Counted from the first letter of the stretch, positions 23,632 to 33,540 are shown. The stretch is DNA of 64,000 nucleotides from Methylorubrum salsuginis (GCF_900114375.1 NZ_FOSV01000010.1:105547-169546), one strand, 5' to 3'. The notes: generated by a model from the letters alone, not told the origin. Translations and numbers: made by a program.

Positions 23632-24377
23632 AGCCGCACCGTCCCGGTCTCGGGATCGCGCCAGGCCGGTTGCACGAGGGCGGGCCGCAGCGGCCGATCC
23701 TCGGTGACGCCGGGGGCGAAGGTCAGGCGTAAGGAGCCGTCGTCCACGATCTGCGCCTCCCGGGCCTGGGGCGGCAGGGCGAGATGATCGAGGTAACGCC
23801 CGGCGAGGTGCTGAAATCCGTCCTCGGTCCAGATCTCGAACGCCTTGGTGAGGAACCGCGCAAAACTCTCGGCGAGCGGCCGCGCGAGGTCGGCGGGAAA
23901 CCCCTCCTCCTCCAGCGAGGTCGAATCCGGCGTCAGCCCCGGATCGCCCGCATGGCGCTTCGAGGCGATGAGGCTCGCCGAGAAGACGAGCCAGTCCGGC
24001 ACCGCTTCGTCCGTGCAGCCCTCCGGCCAGCCGAGCCGCCCGCCGGCCAGCCGCGCCTCGTTGAAATGCAGGGTATCGGGCCAGGAGACCACGACGGGAA
24101 TCTCCGGCGGGCCGAAGCCGCCGATGGCCTCGATGAGCGCCCACATCCCGGCAAACAGCGCGCGGCGAGCGCCCCCCAGGGGCTCGTCGGGGGCGAGCAC
24201 CACGGCGAGGGAGAGGGTCCCCCCGGACTCGGCCAGGAGCAGCGTACCGGCCTCGGCGCCCTCCTGCGCCAGACGGCAGGCCTCGTCGTGAGCATCGACG
24301 GCGGACGCGGCCAGGAGGCCGGTGAAGGCCGGGGGGAGGACGAGATCCGCCGGGCGGGCCTCCGAAAGCTGGGTCAT
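23628..24377 (-). CDS. Biotin/lipoate-protein ligase-like protein (DUF4444)
   Basis: A 249-residue protein resembling the biotin/lipoate ligase fold. DEACRLAQEGAEAGTLLLAE parallels the N-terminal D-E-A helix and GTLL strand, GGARRALFAGMWALIEAIG parallels the LxxxxALxxAI region, and WPDTLHFNEARLAGGRLGWP parallels the KWPNDV segment. The usual GRGRxGR motif is absent, so catalytic ligase activity is doubtful. The C-terminal part (LRLTFAPGVTEDRPLRPALV) fits DUF4444. It is the first gene of the accessory run, divergent from the 4Fe-4S gene. Confidence 0.7.
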   Translation of the reverse strand: MTQLSEARPADLVLPPAFTGLLAASAVDAHDEACRLAQEGAEAGTLLLAESGGTLSLAVVLAPDEPLGGARRALFAGMWALIEAIGGFGPPEIPVVVSWPDTLHFNEARLAGGRLGWPEGCTDEAVPDWLVFSASLIASKRHAGDPGLTPDSTSLEEEGFPADLARPLAESFARFLTKAFEIWTEDGFQHLAGRYLDHLALPPQAREAQIVDDGSLRLTFAPGVTEDRPLRPALVQPAWRDPETGTVRL

Positions 24378-24449
24378 GACAGGATGTCTTCGAGGGCTGC
24401 GGCGTCGGGTCGTCGGAGCGCGGGGCGGCCTGAGCGGGCGTGTCGGCTC

Positions 24450-24491
24450 GTAGTTTGGAACGATATGAGTATATGAAATGCCGGCCCCGGC
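24450..24491 (-). promoter_or_regulatory. Promoter-like sequence upstream of the accessory run
   Basis: On the reverse strand TTCGCG and TATACT are 17 nt apart within the divergent gap between the ligase-like gene and the 4Fe-4S gene. TATACT is close to consensus; the -35 is weak. It would drive the reverse-strand accessory genes. No forward promoter was clear. Confidence 0.35.
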
Positions 24492-24531
24492 GCGAAGGGG
24501 CCGCCCTCCGCGGTAACAGTCAGGTTCCCCC

Positions 24532-26556
24532 GTGTCCGATCGTCTCGTGTTCGCCTGCTCCTGCGAGAGGACGATGCCGCTCGACACCGCCGCCCTGGAG
24601 AAGGGCTGCGGCGGACGCATCGCCACCGCCGACCAGCTCTGCGGGCGCGAACTCGACCGCTTCCGGCAGGCGCTCGCCGGCGCGACGCCCGTCACCGTCT
24701 CCTGCACGCTGCAGGCGCCGCTGTTCGACGAGGTGGCCGAGGAGATGGGGGCGGGGAGCCAAGTCACCTACGCCAAGATCCGCGAGACCGCCGGCTGGTC
24801 GTCGGACGCCGCCCGCTCCGGCCCGAAGATGGCCGCTTTGCTCGCCGTCGCCGCCGAGCCGCTGCCCACCGCCGGCACGGTACCGATGGAGAGCGGCGGC
24901 GTCGCCCTGATCTACGGCCGCGACGAGGTCGCGGTTGAGGCGGGCAAGCGGCTTGCCGAGCATCTCGACGTGACGGTGCTGCTCTCGCGCCCCGGCGCGG
25001 TCGCCCCGCTCCACCGCAACGAGTTCCCGATCCTCAAGGGCACGGTGCGGACGGCCAAGGGCCATCTCGGCGCATTCGAACTGCGCATCGACGATTACGC
25101 GCTGCCCAGCCCTTCTTCCCGCACGCAACTCGATTTCGGCGCGACCCGCGACGGTGCGACCTCGACCTGCGATCTCGTGATCGACCTCACCGGCGGCACG
25201 CCGCTGTTTCCCGCCCACGAACTCCGCAGCGGCTACCTGCGAGCCGACCCGCGCGATCCGGCCGCGGTCGAGCGGGCGGTCACGGCCGCGTCCCATCTCG
25301 TCGGCGAATACGACAAGACCCGCTTCGTCAATTTCCGCGCCGAACTCTGCGCCCATTCGCGCTCGCGCATCACCGGCTGCACCCGCTGCCTCGATGTCTG
25401 CCCCACCGGCGCCATCGCCTCGGCCGGCGACAGCGTGGCGATCGATCCGTATGTCTGCGCCGGCTGCGGCAGCTGCGCCGCAATCTGCCCGACGGGCGCG
25501 GCCGGCTACGCCCTCCCCCCGGCGGACGCGCTGATGCGGCGCCTGCGGGTGCTGATGCGCGCCTACCGGGCGGCGGGCGGGACGGACGCCGTCGTGCTGT
25601 TCCACGACGGCGAGCACGGCGAGCCGATGATCGACGCGCTGGGCCGCTACGGCGACGGTTTGCCGGCCAACGTCCTGCCGGTGCGGGTCAACGAGGTGAC
25701 GCAACTCGGCCCCGAAGTGTTCGCGGCTCTGTTCGCCTACGGCGCCGCTTGCGTGCGGCTGCTGGCGCGTGCCCGGCCCAAGCACGATCTCGATGGCCTG
25801 CACCGCAATCTCGCCCTTGCCGACACGCTGGCGACCGCTTTGGGCTACGGCGCCGGCCTCGTCGCCCTGATCGAGACCGACGACCCCGACGCCCTCGGCG
25901 CCGCCTTGCGGAGCGTCACGCCCGGCCGGACGGCGGTCGCACCCGCGGGCTTCGTGCCGGACGGGGGCAAGCGCGAGATGCTGCGCCTCGCCTTCCGCGA
26001 GATGCATGCCGCCGCGCCCACCCCGGTCGAGGCCGTGCCGCTCGCCGCCGGCGCACCGTTCGGCGGGCTGACCTTCCGCACCGACGACTGCACGCTCTGC
26101 CTCTCCTGCGTCGGCGCTTGCCCGACCCATGCCCTCACCGACAGCACGGATCGCCCGCTGCTCGCGTTCGAGGAGAGCCTCTGCGTCCAGTGCGGGCTCT
26201 GCGCCGCGACCTGCCCGGAGGACGTGATCGACCTCAAGCCGCAGATCGACTTTTCCGCCTGGGCTGCGCCGCGTCGTGTTGTGAAGGAGGAAGAGCCGTT
26301 CGCCTGCATCACCTGCGCCAAGCCGTTCGGCACCCGCTCCAGCATCGAGCGGGTGATCGACAAGCTGCGTGATCGCCACTGGATGTTCACGGGCGAAGCC
26401 GGCGAGGCCCGCATCCGCTCGCTGATGATGTGCGACGATTGCCGCGTCGAGGCGGCGCTGAACCAGGGCTTCGATCCGCATGCGCCGGAGCGGGCCAAGC
26501 CGCGCACGACCGAGGATTATTTAAGAGAGCGGGAGGCCGGTGGGTCGGCGTCCTGA
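24532..26556 (+). CDS. Multi-[4Fe-4S] cluster protein associated with formate dehydrogenase
   Basis: A 674-residue cytoplasmic iron-sulfur protein with a GTG start. It begins with a Cys-containing strand (LVFACSCERTM) and a HdrA-like nucleotide region (GVALIYGRDEVAVEAGKRLA). Two double-cluster ferredoxin modules are present: CTRCLDVCPTGAI plus CAGCGSCAAICPTGA around residues 280-325, and CTLCLSCVGACPTHA plus CVQCGLCAATCPEDV around 520-565. Two further CxxC pairs (ACITCAKPFG and MMCDDCR) lie in the C-terminal 90 residues. It is likely to be an electron-transfer hub for the dehydrogenase. It is divergent from the accessory run; partner unproven. Confidence 0.85.
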   Translation: MSDRLVFACSCERTMPLDTAALEKGCGGRIATADQLCGRELDRFRQALAGATPVTVSCTLQAPLFDEVAEEMGAGSQVTYAKIRETAGWSSDAARSGPKMAALLAVAAEPLPTAGTVPMESGGVALIYGRDEVAVEAGKRLAEHLDVTVLLSRPGAVAPLHRNEFPILKGTVRTAKGHLGAFELRIDDYALPSPSSRTQLDFGATRDGATSTCDLVIDLTGGTPLFPAHELRSGYLRADPRDPAAVERAVTAASHLVGEYDKTRFVNFRAELCAHSRSRITGCTRCLDVCPTGAIASAGDSVAIDPYVCAGCGSCAAICPTGAAGYALPPADALMRRLRVLMRAYRAAGGTDAVVLFHDGEHGEPMIDALGRYGDGLPANVLPVRVNEVTQLGPEVFAALFAYGAACVRLLARARPKHDLDGLHRNLALADTLATALGYGAGLVALIETDDPDALGAALRSVTPGRTAVAPAGFVPDGGKREMLRLAFREMHAAAPTPVEAVPLAAGAPFGGLTFRTDDCTLCLSCVGACPTHALTDSTDRPLLAFEESLCVQCGLCAATCPEDVIDLKPQIDFSAWAAPRRVVKEEEPFACITCAKPFGTRSSIERVIDKLRDRHWMFTGEAGEARIRSLMMCDDCRVEAALNQGFDPHAPERAKPRTTEDYLREREAGGSAS

Positions 26557-26575
26557 CGGGACGGGGTATCGCCCC

Positions 26576-27901
26576 TCACCGTGTTGCCTTCTCCAGGAAC
26601 CGCACCAGCGCGTCGCGGTCTTCGGCGCTGTTGATCGTCTGCTCCGGCATCCGCGTGCCCGGCGTGTAGCGGGCCGGCCCGACCTCGAACAGGCGGGCCA
26701 CGGTCTCGGGCGTCCAGACGATGTCCATGCGCTTGAGCGCGTCCGAGTAGCGGTAGTCCGGCAGGCTGGCGATGCGGCGGCCGAAGAGTCCGGCGAGCGT
26801 CGGACCGGCGCGGGGGCCCTCGTCGGGCTTCAGGGAATGGCAGGCCACGCAGGCGCGAAACACCTCGGCGCCGCGCTCACCGTGGAAGGCCGCGAGGGTA
26901 TCGGCCGGGCGCGGCATGGCGAGCGGGCCGATCGGGGCGCCGGTCGCGGCGTCCCAGCGGCGCACGAGGCGGTCGCCGCCGCCGGTGAGGAGTTCCGACC
27001 CGTCCGGCCGCCACGCCACCGACCAGACCGGCAGGCCGGGCCCGACCAGGGTGTAGAGGATTTTCGTGGTTTGCCGCTCGATCACCGACACCGTGCCGCC
27101 CGCCCCCGCGGCGGCGAGCCGGGTGCCGTCCGGCGAGAGCGCGAGCGCGATCACCGGGGCCGGCCCGAGTTCGACGGAAGCTCGGATCTCGCCCACTGCA
27201 TCAAGGAACCGCACCGTGGCGTCCGCCCCGGCGGCGGCGATGGTGCCGTCGGGGGCGACCGCGAGCGTGCTCAGCGCGCTCGGCAGGGTGACGTTCGTCG
27301 CCGGCTCTCCTGCGGCCGACCAGACCCGCACGGTGGCATCGGCGCCGGCCGTGACCGCACGCCCGTCGGGCAGGAAGGCGACGGCGTTGACGTTGCCCTT
27401 GTGGCCCTCCAGCACGGGGCCTGAACCGCCGGCCAGGGGCCAGAGCCGGGCGGTGCCGTCCCAGGCGGCGGAGGCGAGGGTTTGGCCATCGGGCGAGACC
27501 GCGAGGCCCACGACCGGGCCGGCATGGCCCTCCAGCACCCGCTCGGGCTCCGGCAGCCCGAGCCGCCACAGGGCGATGCGCCCGTCCTCCGAGGCGCTGG
27601 CGAAGCGCCCGTCCGGCAGCACCGCCACGGCATTCACCGCCCCCTCGTGGAAACGCAGCACCGAGAGTGCCGTGCCGGTATCGAGTCCCCAGACGATGGC
27701 CGCTTGATCGAACCCGCCGGAGATCGCGAGCCGCCCGTCGCCGGTGACGGCGAGCGCCCGCACCGGCCCGCCATGGCCGCGCAGCTGGGCGCTTGCCGGC
27801 CCGGCGAGGAGGGCGGCCGAGAGGCTAGCCAGGAAGGCAGCGATCGAGATGTTCAGGATACGCAAGGGCATGGCGGCTCGGAGCGAGAGGCGCCGGACCA
27901 T
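26576..27901 (-). CDS. WD40-repeat protein fused to a C-terminal cytochrome c domain
   Basis: A 441-residue exported protein with a signal peptide at residues 1-39 (LNISIAAFLASLSAALLAG, then PASAQ). Residues about 40-335 are WD40-type blades (LRGHGGPVRALAVTGDGRLA, VLEGHAGPVVGLAVSPDG, VLEGHKGNVNAVAFLPDGRA). The C-terminal about 100 residues are a class I cytochrome c with the heme motif CVACH and a likely axial Met in PGTRMPEQ. GGAGGGG lies 9 nt before the ATG. It converges with the 4Fe-4S gene. A periplasmic electron carrier scaffolded by a propeller is inferred. Confidence 0.9.
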   Translation of the reverse strand: MVRRLSLRAAMPLRILNISIAAFLASLSAALLAGPASAQLRGHGGPVRALAVTGDGRLAISGGFDQAAIVWGLDTGTALSVLRFHEGAVNAVAVLPDGRFASASEDGRIALWRLGLPEPERVLEGHAGPVVGLAVSPDGQTLASAAWDGTARLWPLAGGSGPVLEGHKGNVNAVAFLPDGRAVTAGADATVRVWSAAGEPATNVTLPSALSTLAVAPDGTIAAAGADATVRFLDAVGEIRASVELGPAPVIALALSPDGTRLAAAGAGGTVSVIERQTTKILYTLVGPGLPVWSVAWRPDGSELLTGGGDRLVRRWDAATGAPIGPLAMPRPADTLAAFHGERGAEVFRACVACHSLKPDEGPRAGPTLAGLFGRRIASLPDYRYSDALKRMDIVWTPETVARLFEVGPARYTPGTRMPEQTINSAEDRDALVRFLEKATR

Positions 27902-28129
27902 AGCGAGCGCCCCTCCGCCTGTCTGCGCGCCGGGGGTGGGCCGCGATGTCTCAAGTCATCGCATGGTTCGGGACGGGATCGGGCGAGCCGGATCGTCCCC
28001 GCAGCACCGTCCATCCCGGCACGAAACTGCCAAGCTGCCTTGATCGCGACACCCGTTGCGCGAAAAACTGTCAAGGTCATCCCCGACAACGGGCCGTGGA
28101 TTCGAAAACCGGATCCGAAGGGGCTGACC

Positions 28130-28381
28130 ATGGCGAGCATCGATCTCCGGCCGGAGCGTGTGTCCGGCCAAATGTCCGGCCAAGTCTCGGGCGACGTCCT
28201 CGACCGCGCGCATGCGCAGGGGCGGCTCGATCACTCCATCGCGACCACGCTTCTGGTAATCGCCGCCGCCCGCGTCGAGCGGCAGGCGCCGCCGGTCCAT
28301 GCCGCCCGCCAGCGGCTGGCCGAGGTCTACGGCGCAACACGTCTGCGCCGCCGCCTGGAACGCGAATCCGCGACCGGCTGA
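28130..28381 (+). CDS. Small hypothetical protein
   Basis: An 83-residue protein preceded by AAGGGG about 7 nt before the ATG. The N-terminal half contains a Val/Ser/Gly/Gln repeat (RVSGQMSGQVSGDVLDRAHA), and the C-terminal half is a basic amphipathic helix (HAARQRLAEVYGATRLRRRL). It ends exactly where the convergent EAL gene ends. The family is unknown. Confidence 0.5.
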   Translation: MASIDLRPERVSGQMSGQVSGDVLDRAHAQGRLDHSIATTLLVIAAARVERQAPPVHAARQRLAEVYGATRLRRRLERESATG

Positions 28382-29869
28382 TCAACTCGCGCGCCTCAAG
28401 AAATCCCGGAACGGGCGGCGCTGCGGCGGGGGGCTCGGCGGTGGGTCGGGCGAGGGCGGCGGTGCCGGGCTCGGCGCGTTCGTCTCGGTCAGCACCTCCG
28501 CCCGCACCGCCCGCGGCGCGGCGAAGACCGCGCCTTGCGCCAGCGGCACGTCGAGGTCGATCAGGTCCGGCACCTCGCTCTCGCTCTCGACGCCGGTGAC
28601 TACCAGCCGGATGCCCGCCCGCGACAGCGAGGTCACGAGGTCTTCCAGCGCGATCTCCGGCATCGCCTCGCGCGGCAGCGGTCGCAGCAGCAGCCCCGCC
28701 GGCACCTTGACCTGAGAGATGCCGCGCTCGGCCAGAGCCACTGCGTCGAAACGCAGATCGCTCGGCCGGTCCATGACGAAGCCGATCCGGCCTTTCAGCC
28801 CGGCCAGCAGGGCGGCCTGCTCGGCATCGAGATTGCGCCAGCTCGTCTGCGGCAGGGCGAGCACGACGCGGCCCGCGAGGTCCGGCCCGTCGGCGACGAG
28901 CCGCCCGAGCGAGCGCAGGAACCCCGGCTCGAACAGCGAATGCGGGGTCAGCCCGTAGCCCACCGCCGCCGGGCTGCCGCGTCCCTGCAAGTGGCGGGCG
29001 ATGGTGGCGACCCGCTGGAGCATGCGCCGGTCGAGCGCCGTGGTGCGGCCGTGCCGTTCCAGCACCGGCAGGAACAGCTCCGGGTCGAGGATCTCCGCGC
29101 CCACTTTCAGGCGCGGCAGCGCCTCGTAGGCCGTCACCTTGCGCTGCGGCAGGGTGACGATCGGCTGCAGAAACACCTCCAGCCCCTCGCCGTCGAAGGC
29201 CTCGACCAGCGCGGCTTCGGCGGCGGCGTCGCGCGGAGGCGGTTCGATCCGGGACGGCGGCGGCAGGGTGGTGCGCGGCACGAGGCGGGCGGCGGGCTCC
29301 GGTGCGAGGGCCGACGGAACGGCCTCCATCGGCGCGGACGGGGCGGCGGGCCGGGCGGCGCGCTCCTGGCTCATCCGATCCTGGGCCATCCGCTCCTGCA
29401 CCGCCTTGACCCGGGCGATGTCGCCGTCCTGGTTCGCCACCACGGCGGCGAGTTCGCGCACGATGCCGCTGAGCAGGCCGATCTCCGCCGTCACCTCCTC
29501 GATGCCGGAGGACAGCCGCGTCTCCAGGGCCGCGACCGTCTCCGGGGCGGCGCCCGGCGCGGGCGGCGGTGCGGCGGCAGCGGGGGGCGCCTGATGCCGG
29601 GTCTGGACCAGCGCGGCGGCCACCGCTTCCAGCTTCACGAGCCGCTGCGACAGCACGCCGATCTCGCGGCTCACGACCTCCTGCGCAACCGCCATCGCGA
29701 CGAGCCGGCGGCGCAGGAAAAAGCCGCTCACGACCGCCAGGCCGGAGACGCCCGCCGCCGCCATGAGCGGGGCGTAGAGGGCCAGCGGCACGAGGATCAG
29801 GACGACGATGAGGCCGAGGATCCAGGGGGTGCGGCGCGAGCCGATCGTCGGGGCTGTCGGTGTCTTCAC
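28382..29869 (-). CDS. Membrane EAL-domain protein, probably degenerate
   Basis: A 495-residue protein: two N-terminal transmembrane segments (WILGLIVVLILVPLALYAPL and a following AGVSGLAVVSGFF), a coiled-coil/proline-rich middle, and a C-terminal EAL domain from about residue 230 (LEVFLQPIVTLPQRKVTAYE, ALPRL). The second metal motif, usually DDFGTG, reads MDRPSDL here, so cyclic-di-GMP phosphodiesterase activity is doubtful and a binding or regulatory role is more likely. The start GTG at 29869 follows GAGAG; ATG 29944 has no ribosome site. The C-terminus is Pro/Ser rich. Confidence 0.75.
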   Translation of the reverse strand: MKTPTAPTIGSRRTPWILGLIVVLILVPLALYAPLMAAAGVSGLAVVSGFFLRRRLVAMAVAQEVVSREIGVLSQRLVKLEAVAAALVQTRHQAPPAAAAPPPAPGAAPETVAALETRLSSGIEEVTAEIGLLSGIVRELAAVVANQDGDIARVKAVQERMAQDRMSQERAARPAAPSAPMEAVPSALAPEPAARLVPRTTLPPPSRIEPPPRDAAAEAALVEAFDGEGLEVFLQPIVTLPQRKVTAYEALPRLKVGAEILDPELFLPVLERHGRTTALDRRMLQRVATIARHLQGRGSPAAVGYGLTPHSLFEPGFLRSLGRLVADGPDLAGRVVLALPQTSWRNLDAEQAALLAGLKGRIGFVMDRPSDLRFDAVALAERGISQVKVPAGLLLRPLPREAMPEIALEDLVTSLSRAGIRLVVTGVESESEVPDLIDLDVPLAQGAVFAAPRAVRAEVLTETNAPSPAPPPSPDPPPSPPPQRRPFRDFLRRAS

Positions 29870-30098
29870 CGTCTCTCGACGCGCTTCTTCTCGGGCGGCC
29901 CTCGGGCCGCGGGCCTCCCCGGAACGAGACGACCTTCGGGCCATCCCGCATGGACTACGTAAACCACTGTCGCCGAGCACGTCCGCTGCCGCAAGGCGGC
30001 CGATCGCCTTGTCCCTGTGCAAAGCTCGGAAGGCGCGCCCTCCGCTTGCCATCGCTGCCCCACGGAACAACATGGACGGTACGAGGAGGAGACCGCCG

Positions 30099-30320
30099 AT
30101 GGCCGACACGCCGATCGAACTGACGATGCGGGTCGAGGGCATGACCTGCGAGGGCTGCGCCAACGCCGTGCGCCGCACGATCCAGCGGCTCGATCCCGCC
30201 GCCCGGGTGGCCGTGGACGTGACGGCGGGCCGCGTCACCGCCACGACCCGCGCGCAGAGCCTGGACGTGGCGCAGGCGCTGACGAAGGCCGGCTACACCG
30301 CCACCGCGATGACGGGTTGA
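30099..30320 (+). CDS. Heavy-metal-associated (HMA) domain protein, copper-chaperone-like
   Basis: A 73-residue single HMA domain with a strong AGGAGGAG site 6-9 nt before the ATG. The metal-binding loop GMTCEGCANAV is intact, followed by VDVTAGRVTATTR and a C-terminal ALTKAGYTATAM strand. CopZ-like proteins deliver Cu(I) to P-type ATPases or other targets. No ATPase gene is adjacent. It ends 5 nt before the aminotransferase start. Confidence 0.9.
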   Translation: MADTPIELTMRVEGMTCEGCANAVRRTIQRLDPAARVAVDVTAGRVTATTRAQSLDVAQALTKAGYTATAMTG

Positions 30321-30325
30321 GCGCC

Positions 30326-31648
30326 GTGGAGGGAGGCCCGCGCAACGACCGCGACGCGTGGTGGATGCCGTTCACGGCCAATCGCGCCTTCAAACGGGCG
30401 CCGCGCCTCATCGCCGAGGCCGACGGCCTCTACTACCGGGACAATTCGGGCCGAAGGATCCTCGACGGGATCGCGGGCCTGTGGTGCTGCAATGCCGGCC
30501 ACAACCGCGCGCCGATCGTCGCGGCGATCCGCGCGCAGGCGGGCCGGCTCGACTATGCGCCGCCGTTCCAGTTCGGCCATGAGCCCGCCTTCGCCCTCGC
30601 GGCCCGGCTCGCGGCGCTGGCCCCCGCCGGCCTCGACCACGTGTTCTTCTGCAATTCGGGCTCGGAGGCGGTCGACACCGCCCTCAAGATCGCGCTGGCC
30701 TATCGCCACGCACGCGGCGAGGCCGGGCGCACCCGGCTGATCGGGCGCGAACGCGGCTATCACGGCGTCGGCTTCGGCGGCATCTCGGTCGGCGGATTGC
30801 CCAACAACCGCAAGGTTTTCGGCCACGGCCTGTCTGGCATCGACCATCTGCCGCATACCTACGACCGGGCGCAGCAGGCGTTTTCCATCGGCGAACCCGA
30901 ATGGGGCACGCACCTCGCCGACGATCTCGAGCGGATCGTGGCGCTGCACGACGCCTCGACCATCGCGGCCGTCATCGTCGAGCCGATGGCGGGCTCCACC
31001 GGCGTGCTGCCGCCCCCCAAGGGTTACCTGAAGCGTCTGCGCGAGATCTGCGACCGCCACGGCCTGCTGCTGATCTTCGACGAGGTCATCACCGGCTTCG
31101 GCCGCCTCGGCACGGCATTCGCCGCCGAGCGCTACGGCGTGACGCCGGACATGATCTGCTTTGCCAAGGGCGTCACCTCCGGCGCGGTGCCGCTGGGCGG
31201 GGTGATCGTGGCGGAGCACATCCACGCCGCGCTGATGCGGGGGCCCGAGCGCGCCATCGAGCTGTTTCACGGCTACACCTACTCCGGCCACCCGCTCGCC
31301 TGCGCGGCGGGGCTCGCCGCGCTCGACCTCTATCGCGACGAGGGCCTGTTCGAGCGGGCGAAGCGCCTGGAGCCGGTCTTCGCCGAGGCCGTCATGACCT
31401 TGCGCGCGGCGCCGCACGTCCTCGACATCCGCACCTGCGGGTTGGCGGCGGGCATCGACCTCGCGCCGCACGCGGACGGGCCGGGGGCGCGGGGCTTCGC
31501 CGTCATGGAGCGCGCCTTCCACGACCACGATCTCGTCGTGCGCATCTCCGGCGACACCCTGGCCCTGTCGCCGCCGCTCATCGTCGGCGCGGACGACGTG
31601 GCGATGCTGGTCGAACGGCTCGGGGCGGCGATCCGGGCCGCGGCCTGA
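30326..31648 (+). CDS. Class III PLP-dependent aminotransferase (omega-amino acid:pyruvate type)
   Basis: A 440-residue fold-type I aminotransferase. [32 protein letters not shown] substrate-gate and [18 protein letters not shown] (PLP phosphate site) precede [27 protein letters not shown] holds the PLP-ring aspartate, and [16 protein letters not shown] holds the Schiff-base lysine. [14 protein letters not shown] is the second-subunit phosphate loop. It most resembles beta-alanine/omega-amino acid:pyruvate transaminases; the exact donor is unknown. The GTG at 30326 is the only in-frame start near the conserved N-terminus. Confidence 0.9.
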   Translation: MEGGPRNDRDAWWMPFTANRAFKRAPRLIAEADGLYYRDNSGRRILDGIAGLWCCNAGHNRAPIVAAIRAQAGRLDYAPPFQFGHEPAFALAARLAALAPAGLDHVFFCNSGSEAVDTALKIALAYRHARGEAGRTRLIGRERGYHGVGFGGISVGGLPNNRKVFGHGLSGIDHLPHTYDRAQQAFSIGEPEWGTHLADDLERIVALHDASTIAAVIVEPMAGSTGVLPPPKGYLKRLREICDRHGLLLIFDEVITGFGRLGTAFAAERYGVTPDMICFAKGVTSGAVPLGGVIVAEHIHAALMRGPERAIELFHGYTYSGHPLACAAGLAALDLYRDEGLFERAKRLEPVFAEAVMTLRAAPHVLDIRTCGLAAGIDLAPHADGPGARGFAVMERAFHDHDLVVRISGDTLALSPPLIVGADDVAMLVERLGAAIRAAA

Positions 31649-31827
31649 GGCTTCGCCCATCCTCTGAAGAAAGTTGCTGGGGTTTCTCAAAAAATTCCGA
31701 GAGGCTTTTCCCCTCGGCTTCGCCCAAACTGCGCGGAACGCTCTATCGTGGCCGTAGGGTTCGCCCGCTCGGGCCGCGCTTTCGGCGTGGGCTCAAGCTC
31801 ACGCCACAAGAAACGACGGTGAAGGAA

Positions 31828-33501
31828 ATGCCCTCAGATATCGAGATCGCCCGCGCGGCGACCCTGAAGCCCATCGCCGAGGTCGCTGCCAAGATCGGCA
31901 TCCCGGACGAGGCGCTGCACAATTACGGCAAGCACATCGCCAAGATCGACCACGGCTTCATCAAGTCCCTCGACGGCAAGCCGCAGGGCAAGCTGGTGCT
32001 CGTCACCGCGATCTCGCCGACGCCGGCGGGCGAGGGCAAGACCACGACGACGGTCGGCCTCTCGGACGGCCTCAACCGCATCGGCAAGCGCACCGTGGCC
32101 TGCCTGCGCGAGCCCTCGCTCGGCCCCTGCTTCGGCATGAAGGGCGGCGCGGCCGGCGGCGGCAAGGCCCAGGTCGTGCCGATGGAGCAGATCAACCTGC
32201 ACTTCACCGGCGACTTCCACGCCATCACCTCGGCGCACTCGCTCGCCGCCGCGCTGATCGACAACCACATCTATTGGGCGAACGAACTCAACATCGACGT
32301 GCGCCGCATCCACTGGCGCCGCGTGGTCGACATGAACGACCGGGCGCTGCGCGCCATCAACCAGTCGCTCGGCGGCGTCGCCAACGGCTTCCCGCGCGAG
32401 GACGGCTTCGACATCACCGTCGCCTCCGAAGTCATGGCGGTGTTCTGCCTCGCCAAGGATCTGGCCGACCTCGAAGAGCGCCTCGGCCGCATCGTCATCG
32501 CCGAGACCCGCGACCGCAAGCCGGTGACGCTGGCCCAGGTGAAGGCCACCGGCGCCATGACGGTGCTCCTGAAGGACGCGCTGCAGCCGAACCTCGTGCA
32601 GACGCTGGAGGGCAACCCGGCCCTGATCCACGGCGGCCCGTTCGCCAACATCGCCCATGGCTGCAACTCGGTGATCGCCACCCAGACCGGCCTGCGGCTC
32701 GCGGATTACACGGTGACGGAAGCCGGCTTCGGCGCCGACCTCGGCGCGGAAAAGTTCCTCGACATCAAGTGCCGCCAGACCGGGCTGCAGCCCTCGGCCG
32801 TGGTGATCGTCGCCACCATCCGGGCCCTCAAGATGCATGGCGGCGTCAACAAGAAGGACCTCGCGGGCGAGAACCTCGACGCCCTGGAGAAGGGCTTCGC
32901 CAACCTCGAGCGCCACGTGAAGAACGTGCGGGGCTTCGGCCTGCCGGTGGTGGTCGGCGTGAACCACTTCTTCCAGGATACCGATGCCGAGCACGCCAAG
33001 CTCAAGGAGCTGTGCCGCGACCGGCTTCAGGTCGAGGCCATCACCTGCAAGCACTGGGCGGAAGGCGGCGCGGGCGCCGAGGAACTGGCCCAGGCCGTGG
33101 TGAAGCTCGCCGAGGGCGAGCAGAAGCCGCTGACCTTCGCCTACGAGACCGGCACCAAGCTCACCGACAAGATCAAGGCGATCGCGACCAAGCTCTACGG
33201 CGCGGCCGACATCCAGATCGAATCGAAGGCCGCGACCAAGCTCGCCGGCTTCGAGAAGGACGGCTACGGCCACCTGCCGATCTGCATGGCCAAGACGCAG
33301 TACTCGTTCTCCACCGACCCGACCCTGATGGGCGCCCCCTCGGGCCACCTCGTCTCGGTGCGCGACGTGCGCCTCTCGGCGGGCGCCGGCTTCGTCGTGG
33401 TGATCTGCGGTGAGATCATGACCATGCCGGGCCTGCCCAAGGTCCCGGCCGCGGACAACATCCGGCTCGACGCCAACGGGCAGATCGACGGGCTGTTCTA
33501 G
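31828..33501 (+). CDS. ftfL: Formate-tetrahydrofolate ligase
   Basis: A 557-residue ATP-dependent ligase (formyl-THF synthetase) that condenses formate with tetrahydrofolate to give 10-formyl-THF. This is the entry of formate carbon into the serine cycle in methylotrophs. The P-loop is TPAGEGKTT (residues 65-73); further family blocks are [50 protein letters not shown] and the C-terminal [15 protein letters not shown]. The length is the usual one and no residue is missing. The ATG at 31828 follows GAAGGA closely; GTG 31819 is an alternative. Confidence 0.98.
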   Translation: MPSDIEIARAATLKPIAEVAAKIGIPDEALHNYGKHIAKIDHGFIKSLDGKPQGKLVLVTAISPTPAGEGKTTTTVGLSDGLNRIGKRTVACLREPSLGPCFGMKGGAAGGGKAQVVPMEQINLHFTGDFHAITSAHSLAAALIDNHIYWANELNIDVRRIHWRRVVDMNDRALRAINQSLGGVANGFPREDGFDITVASEVMAVFCLAKDLADLEERLGRIVIAETRDRKPVTLAQVKATGAMTVLLKDALQPNLVQTLEGNPALIHGGPFANIAHGCNSVIATQTGLRLADYTVTEAGFGADLGAEKFLDIKCRQTGLQPSAVVIVATIRALKMHGGVNKKDLAGENLDALEKGFANLERHVKNVRGFGLPVVVGVNHFFQDTDAEHAKLKELCRDRLQVEAITCKHWAEGGAGAEELAQAVVKLAEGEQKPLTFAYETGTKLTDKIKAIATKLYGAADIQIESKAATKLAGFEKDGYGHLPICMAKTQYSFSTDPTLMGAPSGHLVSVRDVRLSAGAGFVVVICGEIMTMPGLPKVPAADNIRLDANGQIDGLF

Positions 33502-33511
33502 CGGAGCGATG

Positions 33512-33540
33512 TCCGACGAGACGGATACCGTCTCGTCGGA
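33512..33540. terminator. Perfect hairpin after ftfL
   Basis: TCCGACGAGACGG and its exact complement CCGTCTCGTCGGA enclose a 3-nt ATA loop 10 nt after the ftfL stop. A 13-bp stem without a T-tract could slow RNA decay or act with the downstream terminator. Confidence 0.55.

Noticed and set aside
30901..31827. Extension of the ftfL frame upstream into the aminotransferase gene
   Set aside because: The upstream part is the shifted frame of the aminotransferase (Arg-rich). The family N-terminus begins at 31828.
31649..31827. Riboswitch upstream of ftfL
   Set aside because: No conserved riboswitch core (such as THF or glycine motifs) was recognisable in this 179-bp gap.
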